Shown piece after piece: positions 8,571-16,501 of a DNA stretch of 64,000 nt (positions are counted from its first letter, which is position 1; each line of letters begins with the position of its first letter). The notes below the pieces were generated by a model. The model made no database searches, had not been told where the DNA came from, and saw only the letters and a list, made by a program, of their open reading frames with translations. Source of the DNA: CBFFRJ01 sp051486985 (GTDB taxonomy: Bacteria; Pseudomonadota; Gammaproteobacteria; Enterobacterales; Enterobacteriaceae). The stretch spans positions 9,211-73,210 of the forward strand of contig NZ_JAHVDV010000027.1 in the NCBI RefSeq assembly GCF_051486985.1, written 5' to 3'. A program made the position numbers and the translations under genes.

Positions 8571-9191
8571 ATGAGTTCAGATTACAAAGGCAAGAACGTT
8601 TTCGGTGCGGATATTTACCAGGGCTCGGACGGGATTTATCACACACAAGAGGAAGCGGACAGAACCTGGCGTTCTGATTATAAAAATCAGGACGACAGCA
8701 CTGACACTCCCCCTGCCTGGCAAAGCACGCCTGCTGCTGCCCCGACACAAAGTCCCTTCGGCACCCCAGGCACCGGCACTTCCGCAGGCATGTCTGACAC
8801 GTTCAAAAATCGCCTGTGGGGCGTGGTGTTATGTGTGGTGGGAAGCTGGGCTATTACATCGCTTATCCTGGCGGTCCCATACAGTTATCAGCCGCCCGGT
8901 CTGTTATTCCGCCTCCTTTCCCTGCTGTCGTTAGTAGTATTCTGGCCTGCTCGTATCCTTATCGCCCTGATGGCAGACAAAGCGCTTCCCTGGCTCGGTT
9001 TACTGTTCCCGCTTGTGTCACTGGCTAATATGTTATGGCTTGGTCTGGTGGGCAAATTTTTGCTGAAAAAAGAGAAAGCATTGAAGGTTTTTGGCCTTAA
9101 GCATAAAAAATACCGCCAGCTTTCCTGGGTTAAAGTCTCGCTGTTACTGCTGGCCGTTCAGCTTGTATTGGCGCTGGCATCAAGGTTGTAG
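8571..9191 (+). CDS. Hypothetical inner-membrane protein with soluble N-domain
   Basis: The 206-residue protein has a soluble N-terminus of about 80 residues with a short conserved-looking block (GADIYQGSDGIYHTQEEAD), a Pro/Thr/Ser/Gly-rich linker, and then four hydrophobic segments (about residues 84-107, 113-130, 136-163 and 187-204). A lysine-rich loop (LKKEKALKVFGLKHKK) lies between the last two. AAGAGA before ATG 8571 is a plausible ribosome site. I do not recognise the family. It is convergent with patD across a strong hairpin, and belongs to the group of orphan genes between ortT and patD. Confidence 0.6.
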   Translation: MSSDYKGKNVFGADIYQGSDGIYHTQEEADRTWRSDYKNQDDSTDTPPAWQSTPAAAPTQSPFGTPGTGTSAGMSDTFKNRLWGVVLCVVGSWAITSLILAVPYSYQPPGLLFRLLSLLSLVVFWPARILIALMADKALPWLGLLFPLVSLANMLWLGLVGKFLLKKEKALKVFGLKHKKYRQLSWVKVSLLLLAVQLVLALASRL

Positions 9192-9200
9192 TCGTGAGTA

Positions 9201-9231
9201 CGGGTGTCAGGGCATGCTGCCCCGACACCCG
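9201..9231. terminator. Bidirectional hairpin between patD and 8571 gene
   Basis: CGGGTGTC-A-GGGCA, a three-base loop, then TGCCC-C-GACACCCG form a 13-pair stem with one internal mismatch. It lies between the two convergent stops and lacks a long T tract, so termination strength is uncertain. Confidence 0.65.
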
Positions 9232-9238
9232 CAGCCCG

Positions 9239-10663
9239 TTAATGTTTTATCATTACGTGACGCACCACGGTGTAATCTTCCAGCCCATAGACTGACATAT
9301 CCTTGCCGTAACCGGAGAGTTTCTGCCCCCCGTGCGGCATCTCGCTGACCAGCATAAAGTGCGTATTAACCCAGGTACAGCCATATTGCAGCCTGGCGCT
9401 CAGGCGATGCGCCCGGCCAACGTCTTTTGTCCAGACAGAAGACGCCAGTCCGTACTGTGAATCGTTGGCCCACCCCAGCACCTGCTCTTCGTCATCAAAG
9501 AGGGTGACGCTCACCACCGGCCCGAAGACTTCACGTTGCACAATAGCATCGTCCTGTTTTGCGCCCGCAAGCAGGGTTGGTTCAAAGTAATAACCCGCTC
9601 CGTCACGTTTTTTACCTCCGGTGACGACGTTGATGTGTGCCAGTGCTTTTGCATCCTCCACTGCTTTAGCCACTCGCGCCAGGTGGGCTGCTGAACTTAA
9701 CGGCCCAAGCTCAGTGGTGGCATCTTCCGGTGCGCCCATTTTCAGGCTGGCGACCGCCGCACCGAGTTTTTCCACAAGCTGGTCATAAATTCCCTTTTGC
9801 GCATAAATACGGCAGGCAGCAGTGCAATCCTGCCCGGCGTTATAAAAACCAAAGGTCCGCACGCCTTCCACAACCGCATCCAGATCGGCATCATCAAACA
9901 CAATAACCGGTGCTTTGCCGCCTAACTCCATATGGGTGCGCTTAATCGAGGGGGCGGTGTGGCTGATGATATGCTCACCGGTTGCAAACGAACCCGTCAG
10001 AGAGACCATGCGCACTTTTTCATGACCGGTAAGGGGGTCGCCGACGGTTGTGCCGCGACCGAAGAGTACGTTGAGCACACCTGGCGGGAAAATATCCTTT
10101 GCCAGTTCCGCCAGACGAAGCGCGGTGAGCGGTGTAATTTCCGATGGTTTAATGACTACGCAGTTACCGGCCGCCAGTGCCGGAGCAAGCTTCCAGGCGG
10201 CCATCATCAGCGGGTAGTTCCAGGGGGCAATAGAGGCAACGACCCCAACCGGATCGCGGCGAATCATCGAGGTGTGTCCTTCCAGATATTCCCCCGCCGC
10301 CAGCCCGTTCATACAGCGAGCCGCGCCGGCAAAGAAGCGAAACACGTCCACCACGGCAGGTATCTCATCATTAAGCGCGCAGTGCAACGGCTTGCCGCAG
10401 TTGAGCGATTCAAGTGTCGCCAGTGCTTCTGCATTGTCTTCAATCACCTGCGCCAGCTCAAGCAGACAGGCCGCGCGCGTTTTCGGGCTGGTCTGCCCCC
10501 AGCTTTTAAAAGCCGCATCCGCTGCCAGAACCGCGGCATCGACCTGCGAAGGGGAAGCTTCCGCTATCTCCAGCAACACCTCACCGGTAGCCGGATTATA
10601 AACGGCCTGCTTTTCCCCTTCGCCGTTGACCAGTTGGCCATTGATAAATAATTGATGTTGCAT
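9239..10663 (-). CDS. patD: Gamma-aminobutyraldehyde dehydrogenase
   Basis: The 474-residue enzyme follows E. coli PatD (YdcW) along its full length. It oxidises 4-aminobutanal, formed from putrescine by a transaminase, to GABA with NAD. ALDH hallmarks are present: the SIAPWNYPL cofactor segment, the MELGGKAP block with the general-base Glu, NAGQDCTAACR with the catalytic Cys near residue 280, and EVFGPVVSV. It is the last gene of the ydcSTUV-patD run, 25 bases after ydcV. The neighbouring transporter suggests coupled uptake and oxidation of putrescine or a related polyamine. The patA transaminase is not in this window. Confidence 0.96.
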   Translation of the reverse strand: MQHQLFINGQLVNGEGEKQAVYNPATGEVLLEIAEASPSQVDAAVLAADAAFKSWGQTSPKTRAACLLELAQVIEDNAEALATLESLNCGKPLHCALNDEIPAVVDVFRFFAGAARCMNGLAAGEYLEGHTSMIRRDPVGVVASIAPWNYPLMMAAWKLAPALAAGNCVVIKPSEITPLTALRLAELAKDIFPPGVLNVLFGRGTTVGDPLTGHEKVRMVSLTGSFATGEHIISHTAPSIKRTHMELGGKAPVIVFDDADLDAVVEGVRTFGFYNAGQDCTAACRIYAQKGIYDQLVEKLGAAVASLKMGAPEDATTELGPLSSAAHLARVAKAVEDAKALAHINVVTGGKKRDGAGYYFEPTLLAGAKQDDAIVQREVFGPVVSVTLFDDEEQVLGWANDSQYGLASSVWTKDVGRAHRLSARLQYGCTWVNTHFMLVSEMPHGGQKLSGYGKDMSVYGLEDYTVVRHVMIKH

Positions 10664-10688
10664 AGGGCTATCCTTATTAAGTTGTCAG

Positions 10689-11495
10689 TTATTTGCCGGA
10701 ACCAGCGACGGTTTCACCGTCACGGGTCAGCCACCACGCGCCCAGGATAGGCAGCGCCGTCGCCAGCATGACCAGCAGAGCCACCACGTTTGTGACCGGA
10801 ACATCACGCGGCCGGCCCAACTGATTTAACAGCCAGAGCGGTAAGGTACGTTCATGACCGGCGGTAAACGTCGTCACGATAATTTCGTCAAACGATAGCG
10901 CGAACGCCAGCATGCCTCCGGCCAGCAGAGCCGACCCCAGGTTTGGCAGCACCACATAACGGAAGGTCTGCCAGGCGTTCGCCCCAAGATCCATCGAGGC
11001 CTCCACAAGACTCCAGGAGGTACGGCGAAAACGGGCAATGACGTTATTGAAGACCACCACTACGCAGAAAGTCGCATGGCCTGTCACTATGGTGAAAAAA
11101 CCCGGTTCCAGATCCACCGTCTTAAAGGCCGTCAGCAGCGCCAGCCCCGTCACGATGCCGGGCAATGCAATAGGCAACATTAGCAACAGCGAGATGGCAT
11201 TCCTCCCAAAGAATGTGCTTCGCCAGAGAGCCATTGCAGCAAGCGTGCCAAGGAGCAGTGCAATTAAAGTCGCCAGTGCTGCCACTTTAAGTGACAGTGT
11301 CACCGCATCGAGAATATCTCCCCTTGTCGCCGCTACGCTGAACCATTTGAGCGTCAGCCCCTGCGGCGGGAAACTGAATGCGGCCTCTTCGGTATTAAAA
11401 GCATAGATGGCGATTATCAATAACGGGAAGTGCAGAAAGAGCACGCCCCCCCATGCCGCCACTTTCAGAAACCAGGGTGCGCTTTCAGAGTGCAT
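10689..11495 (-). CDS. ydcV: YdcV, ABC transporter inner-membrane permease
   Basis: This 268-residue permease has six hydrophobic segments and the EAA loop of binding-protein-dependent importers (EASMDLGANAWQTFRYVVLP). It matches E. coli YdcV, the second permease of a PotABCD-like spermidine/putrescine transporter. I chose the methionine of MHSESAPW (11495), the E. coli start, over one four codons upstream. The gene overlaps the end of ydcU by eleven bases, so translation is coupled. Substrate is inferred from the patD context; direct transport data for the family are limited. Confidence 0.94.
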   Translation of the reverse strand: MHSESAPWFLKVAAWGGVLFLHFPLLIIAIYAFNTEEAAFSFPPQGLTLKWFSVAATRGDILDAVTLSLKVAALATLIALLLGTLAAMALWRSTFFGRNAISLLLMLPIALPGIVTGLALLTAFKTVDLEPGFFTIVTGHATFCVVVVFNNVIARFRRTSWSLVEASMDLGANAWQTFRYVVLPNLGSALLAGGMLAFALSFDEIIVTTFTAGHERTLPLWLLNQLGRPRDVPVTNVVALLVMLATALPILGAWWLTRDGETVAGSGK

Positions 11496-12417
11496 CGAAT
11501 GCTCCAAGACGTTTCACAAACGACAAATAAAGGGCAATCAACAGGATGGGCACCAGGGTAAAGGCGGCGGCCATTGGCATATTGCCGATCGCTCCCTGTT
11601 GGGAATAGACCATGTTGCCAATGAAATAGCCGGGGGGGCCGACCAGTTGCGGAACGATGAAATCACCGAGCGTCAGTGAAAAGGTAAAAATTGATCCTGC
11701 CGCCACACCCGGTATCGCCAGCGGGAGAACGACATGACGAAAGGTTTGCCGGGGTGTCGCGCCCAGATCGGCAGAAGCCTGCAACAGGGAGGGCGGCAGC
11801 CGTTCCAGCGCGGCCTGCACCGGGAGGATCATAAACGGCAGCCAGATGTAGACAAACACCAGGAATCGCCCCAGTCCCGAAGTCGATAAGGTATTACCAC
11901 CAATACCAGGAAGCGTTAATAATGCAGCCAGCAACGGCTCCAGCCCCAGATGGCTTAAAAACCATCGGGCGACGCCATCTTTAGCCAGCAGTAACGTCCA
12001 GGCATAGGCCTTTACGATATAGCTCGCCCACATCGGGAGCATGACCGCGATATAAAAGAACGCTTTCCATTTCCCGCTGGTATATCTCGCCATAAACCAG
12101 GCCATCGGAAAGGCCAGAATGGCGCTGGCGAGGGTGACTGCAACCGCCATTGTCAAGGTGCGCAGAATGATGTCGTAATTGGACGGGTTGAAGAGCGCCC
12201 ATAAATTTGCCAGCGTCAGATCCGGCGTCACCGACATGGTGAAGTCGTCAAAGGTATAAAACCCCTGCCAGAGGAGAGTAAGCAGCGAGCCAAAATAGAC
12301 GATGCCGAACCACATCAGCGGGCCAAACAATAACAGGAACAAACCCAGCGAGGGCCTGCGCCAGAAGAAACGACTCAGACGTCCGGGTGCCGGTTGAGGA
12401 TAAACGCGCGCGTCCAT
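11485..12417 (-). CDS. ydcU: YdcU, ABC transporter inner-membrane permease
   Basis: The 310-residue product is the first permease of the YdcSTUV importer, with six membrane segments after a short Pro/Arg-rich cytosolic start and the EAA loop QASADLGATPRQTFRHVVLP. ATG 12417 lies one base beyond the ydcT stop, with GGAG about eight bases upstream; a longer frame into ydcT is open but has no ribosome site and lacks similarity. It pairs with YdcV as a heterodimeric channel. Homologous to PotB/PotH-type permeases for polyamines. Confidence 0.94.
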   Translation of the reverse strand: MDARVYPQPAPGRLSRFFWRRPSLGLFLLLFGPLMWFGIVYFGSLLTLLWQGFYTFDDFTMSVTPDLTLANLWALFNPSNYDIILRTLTMAVAVTLASAILAFPMAWFMARYTSGKWKAFFYIAVMLPMWASYIVKAYAWTLLLAKDGVARWFLSHLGLEPLLAALLTLPGIGGNTLSTSGLGRFLVFVYIWLPFMILPVQAALERLPPSLLQASADLGATPRQTFRHVVLPLAIPGVAAGSIFTFSLTLGDFIVPQLVGPPGYFIGNMVYSQQGAIGNMPMAAAFTLVPILLIALYLSFVKRLGAFDAL

Positions 12418-12418
12418 A

Positions 12419-13432
12419 TCAGGCGACTCCCTGCAACGGCACCATTGCGTCACGCGACCAGGAGGCCAGCACCCTCTGGCCCGGCTCCAGTGAGGGTGGT
12501 AACAGGGCGTCTGAAAGGTTCGGCTGGGTCACCAACAGCTTGACGCCGTCGGCCAGTTTCAGTTCAAAACGCGTGGCGGCTCCCTGATATTGCACGGCCT
12601 GCACCACGCCCTGAACCTGAACCTCTCCAGGCTGGTTCAGCCGGATATGTTCAGGTCTTAGTGAGAATGTACCCTGCATGGCACAAAGTTTTCCGGCAAG
12701 GGTGTTATCAAACACATTTGACGTCCCCACAAACCCGGCCACAAAGGGGGTGCGGGGGCGCAGATAGAGCTCACGCGGCGTATCCACCTGCTCTATCCTG
12801 CCATTATTAAAGACCGCGACCCGATCGGACATCGACAGGGCTTCCCCCTGGTCGTGGGTGACAAAAATAAAGGTGATGCCCAGATCCTGCTGCAGTTTTT
12901 TTAGCTCAAACTGCATCTGTTCACGCAGTTTTAAATCCAGCGCCCCCAGGGGTTCGTCAAGTAACAGCACGCGGGGTCGATTGACCAGCGCACGGGCGAT
13001 GGCGACACGTTGCCGCTGACCACCGGAGAGTTGCGATGGTTTACGGGCATGAACAAAATCCAGCGCCACCTTCTCCAGCGCCTCACGGGCACTGGCATGA
13101 CGCGTTTTTTTATCGACGCCTTTGACCATTAAACCGTAGGCAACGTTATCGAGAATCGACATATGCGGAAAGAGCGCGTAGTCCTGAAAGACCGTGTTGA
13201 CGTCACGCTCCCAGGGGGGCAGTTCGCTGGCTTCGCGCCCGAAGATACGGATAGCGCCGCCACTTAACTGTTCAAAGCCTGCAACCAGCCGCAGGCAGGT
13301 GGTTTTGCCGGAGCCGGATGGCCCCAGCATTGAGAAAAATTCGCCGTCATTCACCACCAGACTGACGCCGTCCACCGCGCGGATATCACCGTACAACCGC
13401 GAGACATCCTGAAATTCTACCGCGTAAGTCAT
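12419..13432 (-). CDS. ydcT: YdcT, ABC transporter ATP-binding subunit
   Basis: The 337-residue ATPase carries Walker A GPSGSGKTT near residue 37, the Q-loop, the signature LSGGQRQR near 137, Walker B RVLLLDEP and the switch histidine in FVTHDQGEA. A C-terminal TOBE-like regulatory domain (from about residue 270) marks it as a PotA-type subunit. It energises the YdcUV channel. It lies 17 bases after ydcS and is followed by ydcU with a one-base gap. Confidence 0.95.
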   Translation of the reverse strand: MTYAVEFQDVSRLYGDIRAVDGVSLVVNDGEFFSMLGPSGSGKTTCLRLVAGFEQLSGGAIRIFGREASELPPWERDVNTVFQDYALFPHMSILDNVAYGLMVKGVDKKTRHASAREALEKVALDFVHARKPSQLSGGQRQRVAIARALVNRPRVLLLDEPLGALDLKLREQMQFELKKLQQDLGITFIFVTHDQGEALSMSDRVAVFNNGRIEQVDTPRELYLRPRTPFVAGFVGTSNVFDNTLAGKLCAMQGTFSLRPEHIRLNQPGEVQVQGVVQAVQYQGAATRFELKLADGVKLLVTQPNLSDALLPPSLEPGQRVLASWSRDAMVPLQGVA

Positions 13433-13449
13433 GCAAAGCTCCCGCCCGG

Positions 13450-14592
13450 TTAACGTCCACCCATAATGGCAATATAATCCTGGGTCCAGCGGCTGTACGG
13501 TACATACTTGCCGCCCTCAGCGGTCGGGGTCTTCCAGAACGCGATCTTGTCAAAGAAGCTGTAACCGTTGGTTTCACATCCTTTTTCCCCCAGCAGTTCG
13601 CTGGCTTTGCACCCCTGTGGCACCACCGGCAGCGAGCCGAACCAGGCGGCAACGTCCCCCTGCACTTTCGGCGTCAGCGACCAGTTCATCCACTTGTAGG
13701 CGCAGTTAGGGTGTTTGGCCTGAGCATGCAGCATGGTGGTATCCGCCCAGCCGGTGACCCCCTCTTTCGGGAACACGGTAGCAATCGGCTGTTTTTCTGC
13801 TTTGAGCGCATTGGCCTGATAGGGCCAGGCGCTGGAGGCGACCACCCCTTCGTTTTTAAAATCACTCATCTGCACGGTAGTGTCATGCCAGTAGCGGTGA
13901 ATCAGGCCATGCTGAGCGCGCAGCACGTTGAGTACCGCCTGATACTGGGCTTCAGTGAGCTGGTAAGGATCTTTAATACCTGACTGCGGCTGGGTTGCTT
14001 TCACAAACAGCGCCGCATCAGCAATATAGATAGGGCCGTCGTAGGCCTGAACACGACCCTGATTGCTCTTGCCGTCCGGCAAATCCTGTTTCACAAAAAT
14101 CACTGCCCAGCTGTCCGGCGGTGTCGGGAAGGTGTTGGTGTTATACATCAGCAGATTTGGCCCCCACTGGTAGGGTGTGCCATAAACCTTGCCGCCTACG
14201 TTAAACCATTCCCCTTTTTCAATTTGCGGATCCAGGGTCTTCCAGTTGGCAATGAGCGCGGTGTTTATCGGCTGGACGCGTTTGCCCATGATCAGGCGCA
14301 GCGAGGCGTCACCAGAGGCGGTCACCAGGTCATAGCCGCCTTTCGCCATCAGGCTTACCATCTCATCGGACGTGGCGGCGGTTTTTACGTTGACGGCACA
14401 ACCACTCTCTTTTTCGAAGGCCGTCACCCAGTCGTAGGCCTTATCGGTTTGGCCCCGCTCGATGTATCCCGGCCAGGCGATAATATCCAGCCGCCCTTCT
14501 CCTTTGCCAATTTCTGTCGGTTCAGCAGCCTGTGCAGTTGCGATGGTCATGCCCAGCGCACCAAGGCAGCTCAGGGCAAATTTCTTGCTCAT
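13450..14592 (-). CDS. ydcS: YdcS, periplasmic polyamine-type binding protein
   Basis: The 380-residue protein has a signal peptide (MSKKFALSCLGALGMTIATAQA) and a PotD/PotF-like solute-binding fold (EGRLDIIAWPGYIERG at the mature N-terminus, YSRWTQDYIAIMGGR at the end). It follows E. coli YdcS throughout; that protein has also been reported to show polyhydroxybutyrate synthase activity. It is the first gene of ydcSTUV-patD. Transcription should start in the 346-base space to ydcR, where two direct repeats lie; E. coli ydcS is known as stationary-phase (RpoS) induced, not visible from the sequence here. Confidence 0.95.
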   Translation of the reverse strand: MSKKFALSCLGALGMTIATAQAAEPTEIGKGEGRLDIIAWPGYIERGQTDKAYDWVTAFEKESGCAVNVKTAATSDEMVSLMAKGGYDLVTASGDASLRLIMGKRVQPINTALIANWKTLDPQIEKGEWFNVGGKVYGTPYQWGPNLLMYNTNTFPTPPDSWAVIFVKQDLPDGKSNQGRVQAYDGPIYIADAALFVKATQPQSGIKDPYQLTEAQYQAVLNVLRAQHGLIHRYWHDTTVQMSDFKNEGVVASSAWPYQANALKAEKQPIATVFPKEGVTGWADTTMLHAQAKHPNCAYKWMNWSLTPKVQGDVAAWFGSLPVVPQGCKASELLGEKGCETNGYSFFDKIAFWKTPTAEGGKYVPYSRWTQDYIAIMGGR

Positions 14593-14938
14593 ACGTTTTA
14601 CTCCTGTCGCAATGAAATGAGCGGCCGCCCTGCCGTAAAAATATCTCCTGTTTTAAAAGTAGACGGCTGCCTGACGCGCCGAACCCCACCCGCGAGAAAT
14701 TTCGCGATGTTGTGACCGGTAGCGCACTGCCTTAAGGGATGAAGCCTCAGGTGGTCCGTCTTTTGGAGTATAGACAACAGGTTAGCGGGGAAAAGCACTG
14801 CCTGTGAGCTATGCGAATTTCGTATGAATAGGTTAGTGGGGAGTAAAGAAAATAATGAAGCGCTTCTTTATTTTTTATTCTGCTTATTTCTGAATAAAGA
14901 AGAACGCATTGTGAAAATAAGAAGCATGCCGGACAGTT
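14593..14938. other. ydcS-ydcR intergenic region
   Basis: This 346-base gap holds the ydcS leader and promoter and the 3' end space of ydcR. It is AT-rich near ydcR (14850-14930) and carries the two AGGTTAG repeats annotated separately. A 66-codon frame on the minus strand has no ribosome site and is not supported as a gene. Confidence 0.5.
14779..14842. promoter_or_regulatory. Direct repeats upstream of ydcS, candidate YdcR site
   Basis: AGGTTAGCGGGGA (14779-14791) and AGGTTAGTGGGGA (14830-14842) agree at 12 of 13 positions and are 51 bases apart, close to five helical turns, so both face the same side of the DNA. MocR/GabR-type regulators often bind paired direct repeats, and YdcR is encoded next door. 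The link to YdcR is inference. Confidence 0.5.
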
Positions 14939-16348
14939 TTATTCCATCATTTCCTGAATAAGCGCTGCTAATAACATAATTCCCCGCTCTTCGCGCTCCC
15001 CCCATTGCCACGAGGTATTGAGGCGGAAAAAGGGGGTGGGTTCACGGGCAGTTGAGAACATTTTACCGGGTGCAATGCTGACCTGATGAGCCAGCGCACG
15101 CTCACTCAGCGCTCCGGCATCCAGGGGGGCCGGTAATTCCAGCCATAAAAAATAGCCACTTTCGTTGCGATGGATTTTGACTTCCGCCGGAAGATGACGC
15201 AACAGCGCCTGCCACGCCTGCTGTTTACGTTCTGCAAGCGCTCGCCGCAAACGTCGCAGGTGAGTGTCGTAGCGTTGCGTATCCAGATAATCGACCAGTG
15301 CCATCTGGATAGGCGAACTGGTCGAAAGCGTGCTCATCAGTTGTAACTGCTGGATGCGATGGGCATGTTTACCCGCCGCCACCCAACCGATGCGAAACCC
15401 CGCCACCAGGCATTTAGAAAATGACGAACAATGCAGTGTCATATCGCTGGTATCCCATGCCTTTGCGGGCAGCGGTTTTTCCCGACCATAATAGAGCTCG
15501 CTGTACACATCATCTTCTATCAGCTTTACGCCATGTTCCGTCAATAATGAAACCAGACGCGCTTTCTTTTCCGGACTGAGGGTAAATCCCAGCGGATTCT
15601 GGCTGTTTGGCATCAGCCAGCAGGCTTTGACCGGGTAGGTTTTCAGCGCGTCTTCCAGAGCTGCCATATCAATACCCTCATGGACATCCGTTGGCACGCT
15701 CAGCGCCTTTAACCGCAGCCGCTCAAGCGCCTGCAGTGCGCCGTAGAAACAAGGGGTTTCTACGATGACCCAGTCGCCGGGCTCGGTGACAGCCTGCAGG
15801 CTGAGGTTCAGCGCTTCCAGCGCCCCGGCAGTGATAACAATCTCATCAGCAGGAATTTTCATCCCCTGCTGCGCATAGCGGCGTGAGATAGCCTGACGCA
15901 GCGCTGCATTCCCCGGCGGCAGATTTTCAATAATGCTGACCGCAGTGGCGCTCTTGCTGACGTTGGCAAGCGAGCGGTTAAGTTGCTGCAACGGAAAGAG
16001 CCGCGGGTCAGGAAAAGCGGAACCGAACGGCAGAATCGAGGCATCCCGGCTCGCCTGCAGGATATCGAAAATGTAAGTGTTAATATCGACCGCTTCGTCG
16101 CGCTGCACCTGAGCTGCGGGCGCGGGCTGCGGGCGATGCGATCGCGGCGCAACATAGTAACCGGACTGGGGACGCGCGGTGATATAGCCCTGGCTTTCCA
16201 GTAACTGATAGGCATGGCCGACGGTCATAAAGCTGTAGCCGCTGCTTGCGACCTGCTCACGCAGGGATGGTAGCCGCTCACCGGGACGCCAGGCCCCCAG
16301 CTCAATTTGCTCAATTATCTGTTGTGCCAGCCGTTGATATTTTTTCAT
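14939..16348 (-). CDS. ydcR: YdcR, MocR-family regulator with aminotransferase-like domain
   Basis: The 469-residue protein joins an N-terminal GntR winged helix (residues 1-75, KYQRLAQQIIEQIELGAW and RLPSLREQV) to a fold-type I aminotransferase domain. The PLP-lysine region SSFSKCLVAGFRIGW is intact, as in MocR/PdxR/GabR regulators that sense an amino compound through PLP. E. coli has the same gene upstream of ydcS. ATG 16348 follows a purine-rich GGAAGAGGG site; the GTG one codon earlier is less likely. It likely controls ydcSTUV-patD; the effector may be a polyamine-derived amine or aldehyde, which is inference. Confidence 0.93.
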   Translation of the reverse strand: MKKYQRLAQQIIEQIELGAWRPGERLPSLREQVASSGYSFMTVGHAYQLLESQGYITARPQSGYYVAPRSHRPQPAPAAQVQRDEAVDINTYIFDILQASRDASILPFGSAFPDPRLFPLQQLNRSLANVSKSATAVSIIENLPPGNAALRQAISRRYAQQGMKIPADEIVITAGALEALNLSLQAVTEPGDWVIVETPCFYGALQALERLRLKALSVPTDVHEGIDMAALEDALKTYPVKACWLMPNSQNPLGFTLSPEKKARLVSLLTEHGVKLIEDDVYSELYYGREKPLPAKAWDTSDMTLHCSSFSKCLVAGFRIGWVAAGKHAHRIQQLQLMSTLSTSSPIQMALVDYLDTQRYDTHLRRLRRALAERKQQAWQALLRHLPAEVKIHRNESGYFLWLELPAPLDAGALSERALAHQVSIAPGKMFSTAREPTPFFRLNTSWQWGEREERGIMLLAALIQEMME

Positions 16349-16409
16349 CACCCTCTTCCTGCCCCGGTACGATCATATCAGGTGCCTTAAAATAGCAGAA
16401 TTCAGGAAA

Positions 16410-16474
16410 CTGTTATGGTTAAATTTCACATTATTGCCTCTGACAGTTCGTTTTTTGCCGTTTTACCATAACAG
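16410..16474. promoter_or_regulatory. Widely spaced inverted repeat between ydcR and cioA
   Basis: CTGTTATGGT (16410-16419) and ACCATAACAG (16465-16474) are perfect reverse complements with a 45-base spacer, in the 153-base divergent region upstream of ydcR and cioA. The arms extend with T/A-rich bases to 13 of 14. It could be an operator for YdcR or for a regulator of the oxidase operon. Confidence 0.45.
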
Positions 16475-16501
16475 GTACAGCGTTTGACTTTGAGGTTGTG
16501 C

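Noticed and set aside
14598..14798. 66-codon frame upstream of ydcS
   Set aside because: No ribosome site, and it crosses the probable ydcS leader and the operator repeat.
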